NCBI GenBank assembly: GCA_900491605.1
Contig: UESW01003883.1
Span: 625,809 to 689,808 of the forward strand
Origin: Calamus simplicifolius
Taxonomy: Eukaryota; Streptophyta; Magnoliopsida; Arecales; Arecaceae
Direction of reading: 5' to 3'
DNA length: 64,000 nt
Numbering within the stretch: position 1 is the first letter of the stretch; every line of letters begins with the position of its first letter. The position numbers and the translations under genes were made by a program. Shown here one piece after another: positions 1-8,437 of the stretch. The notes beneath the pieces were generated by a model. It made no database searches. It was given only the letters and a program-made list of their open reading frames with translations, and had not been told where the DNA came from.

Positions 1-238
1 CTCTTTGGGAGTTGCTGAAAATTTATTTCAGCCAACTTTGTTTAAATGCTTACTCTCTCTCTCTCTCATTTAATGCTCTTTCTCTCTCTCATTTCTATTT
101 TGATGAATGCTGACCGTTTCCTTTTGATTATGGACAGGAATCCTCACTAGCAATGGGTTTAATGCTTTCATCATTTGGGAAAATATTTCAAACGGTTTTA
201 TTTCTTCCCGTTTTTCTTTTCTTCTATTTACCAATGAA

Positions 239-272
239 TCTAACGGATAGTTTTTTGATTGGTTTAAATAGA
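239..272 (+). promoter_or_regulatory. MSA-like AACGG element plus TATA box of left LTR
   Basis: TCTAACGGATA at 239-249 matches 10 of 11 positions of the plant MSA consensus YCYAACGGYYA. It lies about 15 bp upstream of a TATA-like TTTAAATAG at 263-272. The same pairing recurs in the unrelated-looking Sire-3 LTRs. Promoter function is inferred. Confidence 0.5.
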
Positions 273-649
273 GATGTTCAGAAGAAAACCTTGACGAATT
301 TCTTACATTTTTGACACATCAAGAATACAAAAGAGAGAAAAGAAAGAAATCAAAAGAGAGTGTTTATTGCTTACAACTTTCGGATCTTGAGAAGCAAGTC
401 TTTGTGCTGCGAAGTTTCATCCTTCAACACTTGCTCAAAAATCGTCCAAGCCTTTGAAGCAAGATTCAAATCTCAGCTGCGTCAACATTCTACATTGCTG
501 CTGGTTATTGCTTCTAAAAATTGTAAAGTTCTTATTTGAATATCTGCTCATATTTGGAGCTATCTGTTATTCTTTGATAAATCTTGTATTAGGGTTAGAG
601 ATAACCCTAGTTTCTTGATTGGTTTCCTTGTACCATTAAAACAAGAGGA

Positions 650-790
650 CTAGCCGGGAAGGCTAGGGGTTTTGGCTGCCTTGTGCCGTGGGAAGGCTAG
701 GGGTTGTAATCGTTGTGATACGATTAGTGAAATTCCCAAGGGTTTTTGGGGAGTGGATGTAGGAGCCGAGTTTGGCACCGAACCACTATA
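650..790 (+). other. Structured RNA leader (hairpin train) in R-U5 of left LTR
   Basis: Visible stems are CTAGCC 650-655 with GGCTAG 661-666; TAATCG 707-712 with CGATTA 721-726; CCCAA 735-739 with TTGGG 746-750; and GGAGCC 762-767 with GGCACC 774-779. An outer pairing TAGTG 725-729 with CACTA 784-788 is also possible. The last stems occupy the same places as those of the other Sirevirus LTRs but with different base pairs. Confidence 0.55.
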
Positions 791-985
791 AACCCTGCTG
801 TGTTTGTGTTTGATTGATCTGTGTATTTTCTATTTTGTGCACTCCACTACACCGCTGCAAATTAACATTTGATTAAGCACATATCTGCGTTAGTCAATAT
901 CATCCATTGAATTAATTTTTAAAATACCCAATTCATCCCCCTCTTGGGCTACTACATCTGGGCAACAGATCCCTTGTCTCTGTCA

Positions 986-1838
986 CCTTCAGTGTGCCTG
1001 TAGCGGAAACAGAGGGCGTGCCGGTGGAGGGGGGGGGGGGGGTTCGGCTGCTTCCCCTACCTCGTCTCTCTCTGCGTCCCCTATTTTGGTTAAGGATGGG
1101 ACGCTGGTTTGTTCCCCTGTTTCGAATCCTATTGGGAATTCAAATGGACTGAAGGAGGGCATGCAGGTAGATAGAGCTGGGATGGGTAAGAGTGCCGTGC
1201 CGTTTAATGTGTCGGTTTCTATTGCCTGTGCCGAGACTGTTATTGGCACTGTGACTCAAGCAGCAAATGTTAAGCCACTGAAGCTGCTGAATGCCAATTT
1301 GAATTCAGACAATCCCTTCGCAATATTGGGTACTGATAAGTGGGCCGGACGACCTATAGTCCACAGAGATGCTAATTCAGGTCCATCCAAGAGGGCAACG
1401 CCTGCGGAGACTTAAACCCAACGTGTTATCTCTAAACACGAGAAGCGGAAAGGTAAATCGACCCTGTCTGGCTCAGCCACCACTCAGGATAATCTTACCT
1501 TATCAACAATTCAGGACTCTTCTCTGGGCTCTGTCACACGATCTGATACGGATATTCAGACTAAGTGTAAATCTGCCCAGCCATATCAACTGGAGGGGTG
1601 TGGTCATGACTCAATTGTCTCTAGTATCAAGGAAGCCATACCGAGGCAAGGGGAGAACTCCCTAGTTATGGCCCCATCTTCCCGGATGATAGAGAGTGAA
1701 GTTACTATGGAGGACTCTCGATCTGGGGAGTGCTCTTTGCAGATGTCTGATGGGTGTAACCTGACCAAGGGGTGCACCCCAGATAGTGATATGGTAGACG
1801 ACCCGGGACGGTCCCAACCCCATCTATCTATTAAATGA
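986..1838 (+). pseudogene. LINE-A ORF1, C-terminal tail
   Basis: One reading frame rich in Ser, Thr and Pro runs from just after the left LTR to a TGA at 1836-1838. It is disturbed only by a G-run (about 1028-1042) and one in-frame TAA at 1413-1415. In plant L1-type LINEs ORF1 encodes the RNA-binding protein, usually with a CCHC knuckle. The knuckle is not visible, so this is only the tail; its 5' part is beyond the Copia LTR. The stop overlaps the ORF2 start as ATGA, which suggests coupled translation in the ancestor. The assignment rests on position directly before an endonuclease-RT ORF, since the tail has no recognised domain. Confidence 0.6.
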
Positions 1839-4800
1839 AGATTCTTATCAGGAATGTTAGAGGAGCTCAAAAACCTTCCTTTCGCTCCTCTTTTGGGAGA
1901 CTTCTACAATTATATAATTTTGATATCTGTGTTCTTCTGAAAACCCGATTATCGGGTGATAGCCTAGCTCGGTTTAGGAGACATGTTTCTAGAACTTGGT
2001 CTACTTATACTGTGGAGGCTGCGGGTCTTTCTGGAGGTATTCTGGCTCTTTGGCGTAATAGTTCTGTCAAGGTGGATGCCTTTCATCAGTGTAGCCAGCA
2101 AGTGGCCCTTGTCATATATGAGGGGTCTACTGCCTCTTGGCTTCTTTCGGGTGTTTATGCCAGCATAGATTTTCGAAAGAGGCACATTCTTTGGTCTGAG
2201 ATTCACTCTTCTTGCTCAAGGAGTTCCATCCTTCGTTGCTGGAGATTTCAATTGCATTGTTGGGGCCCATGAGAAAAAAGGGGGCAGACAACCTAGGGGT
2301 TCACCTGACATTTCGGAGCTTAGGACATTCATTTCTGCTGCTGACTTGCTTGATATGGGGTTCTCAGGATCCTAGTTTACCTGGTGTAATAATCATCAGG
2401 GTTCTACGCGAGTCTGGGAGAGATTGGATAGAGTCATGGCTACGGACCGCTGGCTTCAAAATTACCCATCTACTACTGTTACGCATCTTCCTAGGATAGC
2501 TTTTGACCACTGTCCTATCTTGATATCCACAGATGCGATTGCTTAGCAGTGGAGACCATTTCGGTTTGAACAGTTCTGGACATCCTACTCCTCTGCTCGG
2601 ACCATCATTTCTCAGGTCTGGCATCTACCGGTGAGGGTAGTGCCACCTACAGGTTATCTAGGCGCCTTGAGCTCACGAGGCGCAGACTTTCTAGATGGAA
2701 TAGACTTGAGGTTGGGGATCTGGCCAGACAGGTGGAGAATGTGGAAGATGACATTATTACCCTTCAGACTAGAGAAGATTAGGAGGGCTGCCTCACTGGT
2801 TATGACCTTTCCTCTCATCGAGCTATGTTAGCTCTGCATCACTCGCTCCTACAGCAGCAAGACATTTTTTGGAGGCAAAGGTCTCGGGTGCAGTGGATCA
2901 GAGATGGGGATCGTAATACTAGATTTTTTCACTAGGCTACCTTGAAGCGCCGAGCTGCTATTCGATGACTTATTGATGAGACGGGTCACTACCAGGAGGA
3001 TTGTAACATTATCAGGGATCAGCTTCTTCACTTCTTCTGGTCTAGATGGACGGAGCGCACTGGAGATGGTTTCCCTGTCCATCCAGTTCTGGCTGCTAAG
3101 AAGGTTTCAGCTGAGGAGAATGACCTTCTTACAAAGCCGATTTCTGGGAATGAGATTCGAAAGGCTGTTTGGGATCTAGGGCCTGACAAAGCACCTGGTT
3201 CGGATGGCTTTCCGCCTTTCTTCTTTCGCCATTACTAGTCTATAGTGTGCCAAGATGTCGTTGAGGCTATTCAGAGTGTCTTTCATTCCAAATCCATTCC
3301 TACTGACTGGAACCGGACCCTCATCACTCTTATGCCTAAGCGATCTGAAGCTTCCGCCCCCCAGCATTTTCGGCCCATTAGCCTCTGCACTACCCTGTAT
3401 AAAGTCTGTGCGCGTATCATTGTCTCCCGCCTACAGATGGTGATACCTCACCTCATATCTGTTGAGCAGGGTGCTTTCATCAGAGGTTGTTGCATTACTG
3501 ATAATATCTCTATATCACAGGAATTTATGCATGACCTTCAGAGATCTTCTGCCCGACATTGTTTTATGGCTGTGAAGCTTGATATGGAGTGGGCTTATGA
3601 TAGGGTGAGCTGGGATTTTCTATATCGTACTCTCCAGGAATTCGAGTTTGACGACCTTCTTATTGACTGGATCATGGGCTGCAAACATAGGCCGTCATTC
3701 TCTCTTATTATTAACGGTAGTCAGACGGAATTCTTTTACTCTAATGTTGGGCTGCGTCAGGGATGCCCCCTATCTCCTTTCCTGTTTATTCTTGTTGCTG
3801 ATGCTCTTTCGCGGGCATTCACCTAGACTCAGGATGTTTGTCGCATCGCCCCTTTTATGGCAGCTCCTCAGGGCCCCTCGATATCTCATCTTTTATTTGC
3901 TGATGATTGCATATTATTGGGATAGGCTACTAATCACAATGCTGCGGCCTTTGCTTCCATTATATAGCTCTACCATTAGGCATCTAGGCAGCCAGTCAAT
4001 CTTCATAAGTCTATGATTTGTTTTAGTCCGAAGATGACTACTATTATGAGGGAGGCCATCCTCCAAATCTTTGACATTGCTACTTAGACTGATCGGCTAT
4101 CTTATCTGGGTATCCCTATTACGGGTAGACAGTCACGGTGTAGAGATTACATTGACCTAGAGCGGCGAGTTCATGATCGGATTGATGGCTGGCAGGTCAC
4201 GGGGTTATCTATGATGGCGAGGATTACCTTTCTTCGCTCGGTCCTCACTTCTCTGCCTCTTTACCTTCTATCTAATGCAGATGTCCCGAGGACTTGTCTG
4301 AGGAGGATAGAGAGATGCTTCAGAGATTTTCTTTGGGCATCCATGCAGGATGGCCATGGTATTCATCTACTTGCATGGGACACTATTTGCTTGCCTATCT
4401 TTGAAGGTGGCCTTGGAATCCAGTCTCTTACAGTCAAAAGAGGCGCTGATTGCTAGGCATGCTACGCGGTTCCTCTTGGATCCGCAGCTCTTTTATGCAG
4501 GCACGTTATGGGCCGTGGACTCCATCTTTAGACTTTCAGTCTCTTCGTGGATATTCTTCTTTCTGGAAGGAAGTCTGCCGGCACGCTCTAATGGTCTTGA
4601 ATAACATTTCATGGATGATTAGTGATGGATCCTCGGTTGATGTTACTCAGGATACGTGGATTGCCGAGCTCCCCCTCTCCCTTTGGCCCACCTTTATCAG
4701 CATGGATGTTCCCAGCAGTATGAGAGTTACAGAGTTGATATCACAGGACCACATTTCATGGCGCATTCCTACGGTGTATCAGTTATTTGGGGAGGAGTTA

Positions 4801-5243
4801 GCACGCAGGATTCTTTCTATCCCGCTCATCCCAGGGCATTCATCTGATACCAGATTATGGAGGAGATCATGTCTAGCTAGCGCGCCTACCAGGGATCTGA
4901 TGAAGATCTACATGCCACTTTCCCACCATATGATGGATGCTGCATGGATATGGAGGCTTCCTATTCATCCCAGGATCCAGCTCTTTATCTAGAAGCTTGC
5001 GTGGGACTGCCTTTCCACCTGTTTTCTGCTTGCTGGGAGAGGTATGCACATCCAGGCTACCTTCCCTTTATGTGGTCAGGACAAGGAGACCACTGATCAT
5101 GCCATTTTTAGCTGCCCTAGAGCGAGGCAGATCTGGCTGATGATCGGATCTATCCCAGGGAGAGTGCGGACGACTCCCGAAGGACTACTTTTTTGAGTGA
5201 CATTCGGAGGAGAGTCCGACAGCAGGGCGCTATCTGGGCTGCC
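1835..5243 (+). pseudogene. LINE-A ORF2: endonuclease, reverse transcriptase, zf-RVT (5' part)
   Basis: The ATG at 1835 opens an APE-like endonuclease (MKILIRNVRGAQKPSF, then GGILALW near 2030), broken by several frameshifts. The RT domain covers roughly 3170-4050. It shows RPISLCTTLYK near 3373, the palm block DMEWAYDRVSWDFL near 3582, GLRQGCPLSPFLF near 3750 and the catalytic FADDC near 3898. A Cys-rich zf-RVT tail (LPIHPRIQLF, then CPLCGQDKETTDHAIFSCPR in degraded form) lies at about 4950-5140. This is a non-LTR L1-clade retrotransposon polymerase. Many stops are TAG where TGG or CAG is expected, as with methyl-C decay. The ORF stops at 5243 because Sire-1 is inserted; its RNase H resumes at 13638. 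Confidence 0.9.
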
Positions 5244-5413
5244 TGTTGACCCAATTATTGATTTTGATGATTAATAAAGGAATTGAGTATATTATTTGAT
5301 TACTAATAGATTTGATAAGTGTTTCAGGGCTAAAAATATTTGATTGATTTAAAGGCATTAAGAAACATGTTTTGAATCAATTGCAAAATATAAGTTTCAA
5401 AGTTTCAGAGCCT

Positions 5414-5750
5414 GGAGTCGACACCTAGGAATGCTGGAGCCGACCCCATGGCCAGTCAAATATTCTTCTGATTTTTGATACGGTCCGGAGCCGACACCTA
5501 GAGTTTCGGAGCCAACACCCAGAGTTTCGGAGTCGACACTTACAGTGTCTGAAGCCGACTCCGATGCGGGGACAGAATGTTTGATTTTTGACTACCTCGA
5601 AGCCGACACTTACAGTCTTTTGGAGCCGACACCTGAGTATGGCGAGCCGACACCTAACTTTTTCTAGCCGACTCCTCGACGAACTCAGAACTTTCTATTT
5701 TTGGATAAACGACTTGGAGCCGACACCTGAAAAGTTGGAGCCGACTCCAA
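5414..5750 (+). promoter_or_regulatory. U3 array of GCCGAC/GTCGAC motifs (Sire-1 5' LTR)
   Basis: About twelve copies of GGAGYCGACWCC-like words lie in 340 bp: nine with GCCGAC, two with GTCGAC and one degenerate. Spacing is irregular (about 15-45 bp). The full form GGAGTCGACTCC is a perfect 12-bp palindrome. GCCGAC equals the core of the plant DRE/CRT element (RCCGAC) bound by DREB/CBF factors; whether such factors bind here is not known. A copy of the array lies at 12320-12655 in the 3' LTR. Confidence 0.7.
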
Positions 5751-5785
5751 CCTATCTGGAACAAATTTTAAAATGCCAGATCAGC

Positions 5786-5910
5786 TCTAACGGTAATATT
5801 TTCTTTTCACCTAACTTCTAACATATATATTTAGTTTGGAAAAACTTTCCAGGTACATTCCAACGGCTAGTTTTCTCACCAAAAATGGATTAAAGGAAAT
5901 CTATAAAAAG
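5786..5910 (+). promoter_or_regulatory. AACGG (MSA-like) elements and TATA box, Sire-1 5' LTR
   Basis: TCTAACGGTAA (5786-5796, 10 of 11) and TCCAACGGCTA (5859-5869, 11 of 11) match YCYAACGGYYA. The second lies about 32 bp before CTATAAAAAG (5901-5910). In the 3' LTR the equivalents are 12692-12702 and TCTAACGGATA at 12723-12733, with the TATA at 12806. Confidence 0.6.
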
Positions 5911-6362
5911 GGGGAGAAAGCTCGTTTGAAAAAAAAAGGAACGAAAAATCAGAGTGAATACAAATCAAAAATCGAGAAGTCTTGAGCCTGAATCAAAGAG
6001 AAAAGTATCCAAACTCAAATCCTTCCACTCCAAAAGCTCAAAGAGAAATCCAAGGTGATCATATTGAAAAATTGAGGATTCCCAAAATAGAAGAAAAAGC
6101 TCTGTTTTCTCAACTTCTCATCTGCAACATTTGCAACAAATCAAAGCTGAGGCCTGATTCAACATCTCCAGAGAGAAGAGGAAAAGAAGAAAAGAAGAAA
6201 AGCTCAAATCCAATAATCTTCAAATAGGCTTTTCTAAACTTGCTTATTCATTTTGAATATTCGCTCATTTGAGGAGCTTTGTATTATTGAAAAACATTAT
6301 TCTTTCTTGTTTGTGCTAGTTCTATCAAGGGGATTGAACTAGTGGAGGTAGTATACCTCGGG

Positions 6363-6558
6363 TCAAGCAGATTAGCTTGAGTTTAGGGTTTTGTGCTGGT
6401 GAGCCCGAAAAACCGGCTGGGTTCGTTGTGATCCCTGGGAAACAACAAGTTTGAGTTGTGATCTTGTAAAACAACTCGACTATAATCAAGAGGATTATAG
6501 TGTGGACCCAAGTGGATCTTGGGAGTGGACGTAGGTGTTGGATACACCGAACCACTAT
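6363..6558 (+). other. R-U5 hairpin train, Sire-1 5' LTR
   Basis: Consecutive stems: H1 TCAAGC 6363/GCTTGA 6375; H2 GCTGGT 6395/ACCGGC 6412; H3 GTTG 6425/CAAC 6443; H4 GAGTTGT 6453/ACAACTC 6471; H5 TATAATC 6481/GATTATA 6493; H6 CCCAAG 6507/CTTGGG 6518; H7 GGTGT 6534/ACACC 6544. An alternative outer stem ATAGTG 6497/CACTAT 6553 would enclose H6 and H7 and compete with H5. It lies downstream of the TATA box, so it would be in the genomic RNA leader. The 3' LTR copy is at about 13274-13470, slightly decayed. Confidence 0.65.
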
Positions 6559-6728
6559 AAAACCTTTGTGTTTGTCGTGCTTTGATTATCTCTTTCTCTA
6601 TCTCCTTGGTTGTACTTAATATTTGCATTGCATTTCATCTATCTCCAAGCACATAGTTGTTAAAAGGTTAAAATTTTTAAAGAACCCAATTCACCCCCCC
6701 TCTTGGGTTGCCATCTGGGCCAACAATT

Positions 6729-6740
6729 TGGTATCAGAGC
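6729..6740 (+). other. Primer-binding site of Sire-1
   Basis: TGGTATCAGAGC lies 3 bp after the LTR end. It is complementary to the initiator Met-tRNA 3' end, as usual for Copia elements. Confidence 0.95.
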
Positions 6741-6788
6741 TTGTGCTCATTGTTTATTTGATCACACGATCAAGAGCTAAAGATCCAA

Positions 6789-8430
6789 ATGGCAGCTCAA
6801 GTTGGATCTTCATTTGCTGAAGGTCATTCTACAAATAGACCTCCCTTGTTTAATGGTTCCAACTATTCATATTGGAAAGCAAGAATGAGAATATTCATTC
6901 AAGCTTCAGATTATGAATTATGGAGTGTTATAATTAATGGACCTAGCACACCCACACATAGTTGATGGTTCTATTGTTCCTAAGCCCGAAAGGGATTGGA
7001 ATGAGAATGATAGAAAAATGGCTCAGCTTAATGCTAAAGCCATGAATGTTTTATATTCATTAGATGCTAACGAATTTAATCGTATCTCTACATGTAATTC
7101 CGCAAAAGAGATATGTGATAGATTAGAGGTTACCCATGAGGGTACAAATCAAGTTAAAGAATCTAAGATAAATATTCTTGTTCATAAGTATGAATTATTT
7201 AGCATGGAACAAACTGAAACTATAGCATGCATGTATACTAGATTCACCGATATTGTAAATGGTTTGAAAAGTCTAGGTAAGATTATACTAATTCTGAACT
7301 TGTTCGCAAAATTCTTAGGTCACTTCCAAGGACTTGGGAAGCAAAGGTGACAGCAATCCAAGAAGCCAAGGACCTCAACACTTTACCCTTGGAGGAGCTA
7401 CTTGGATCACTAATGACCCATGAGTTAACCATGAAGCAGCACATAGAGGAAGATGTTAAAAAGAAGAACTATAGCTCTTAAGGCTGCAGAAAGTGAGGAG
7501 AGCTACAGTGATAATGATGATGATGATGAGACTGCTCTTCTAGCTAGAAAATTTAAAAAATTCATGAGAAGAAAGAGACCCTTCCACAAGAAGAAATCTA
7601 GAATTAAGATGGAAGGAGAAAGAAAAAGACAAAGGACAAGGACAAAGAGAAAGACCCCTTAATTTGCTATGAGTGTAAGAAACCGGGCACTTTAGATATG
7701 ATTGTCCTCTACTAAAAAGAAAGTTTACAAGAAGAAAAGAAAGCCTATGTTGCAACTTGGAGCGACAACGATGAATCCTCTTCAGAGGAAGATCAAAAAG
7801 AAGTTGCAAACATTTGCTTTATGGCAAACGACGACAACGAGGTAAGTTCTGAAAACCCTTGTGATGATTTTGCATTTGATGAATTGTTTGAAGCTTTTAA
7901 TGAACTAGTTGATGATTTTAAAGTTTTAAAAAGAAATATAATTTTTGAAAAATGATAATTCAATTCTCATTAAAGAAAAAGATAATCTTACTAATGAGAT
8001 TAAGATGCTGAAATCTGAAAATGAAAATTTGACAAAAGAAAAGAGTCAATCTCCAATGAAAATGATAAATTAAAGAAGGAAGTTGATAAATATAAGAATA
8101 TTGTTGATAAATTTACTTATAGTTTGAAAAACTTAATTTATTATTAGGTAATCAAAGAGCTATATTTGATAAGGCTGGATTAGGATATAGACCTAACATA
8201 AAACAAAAATTTCAAAAACTTCTTTAGAAAAGAACAAAATAGAGATAATGTTACATGTCATTATTGTAACAAGAAAGGCCATAAATCCTATGAATGTAAT
8301 GTGAGAAACAGTAACAAAAATTTAAGTAGTAAAGGAAAGAAAATATGGGTTCCCAAAGGAACAATCTTTTATGCTACTAACCATGAAGGACCCAAGAAGG
8401 CTTGGGTACCTAAATATAAGACTTAATTAT
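6789..8430 (+). pseudogene. Sire-1 gag (capsid-nucleocapsid), frameshifted
   Basis: The start ATG at 6789 follows the PBS and opens MAAQVGSSFAEGHSTNRPP, conserved in all three Sireviruses here. The N-terminal block LFNGSNYSYWKARM and the segment ELFSMEQTETIACMYTRF are the Copia gag (UBN2-like) fold that builds the virus-like particle. A Lys-rich stretch (about 7540-7660) precedes a first CCHC knuckle broken by a frameshift (about 7662-7712). A clean second knuckle, CHYCNKKGHKSYEC, lies at about 8259-8300. Between them is an acidic, coiled-coil-like spacer. At least four frameshifts or stops make it non-functional. It runs into pol without a separate start. Confidence 0.9.
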
Positions 8431-8437
8431 TTTTGCA

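Larger units (their letters stand above)
1..967 (+). repeat. 3' part of a Copia (Sirevirus-type) LTR cut by window start
   Basis: The stretch ends in the Sirevirus-like LTR terminus (CCCAATTCATCCCC ... CTGGGCAACA) and is followed directly by LINE-A coding sequence rather than a primer-binding site. It is therefore the 3' LTR of an element extending left of the window, or a solo LTR, inserted in LINE-A ORF1. The sequence differs from the other Sirevirus LTRs here, but the architecture is the same: a TATA box near 263, a hairpin-rich leader, and the shared block GAACCACTATAAA near 780. The left boundary and the target-site duplication cannot be seen. Confidence 0.8.
5244..6725 (+). repeat. Sire-1 5' LTR
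   Basis: 1482 bp, TG...CA. U3 carries the GCCGAC array (5414-5750), AACGG elements and a TATA box at 5901. R-U5 carries the hairpin train (6363-6558). It closely matches the 3' LTR by eye along its whole length. Confidence 0.95.

Noticed and set aside
989..1249. Minus-strand ORF with a poly-proline stretch
   Set aside because: The prolines come from the G-run on the other strand in the LINE-A ORF1 tail.
5414..5750. A CRISPR-like array
   Set aside because: The repeats are short, degenerate, irregularly spaced and inside a plant LTR; no cas genes.
6497..6558. A tRNA-like cloverleaf in the leader
   Set aside because: It has a three-way junction shape but no anticodon arm, T-loop or acceptor features; better treated as a separate leader structure.
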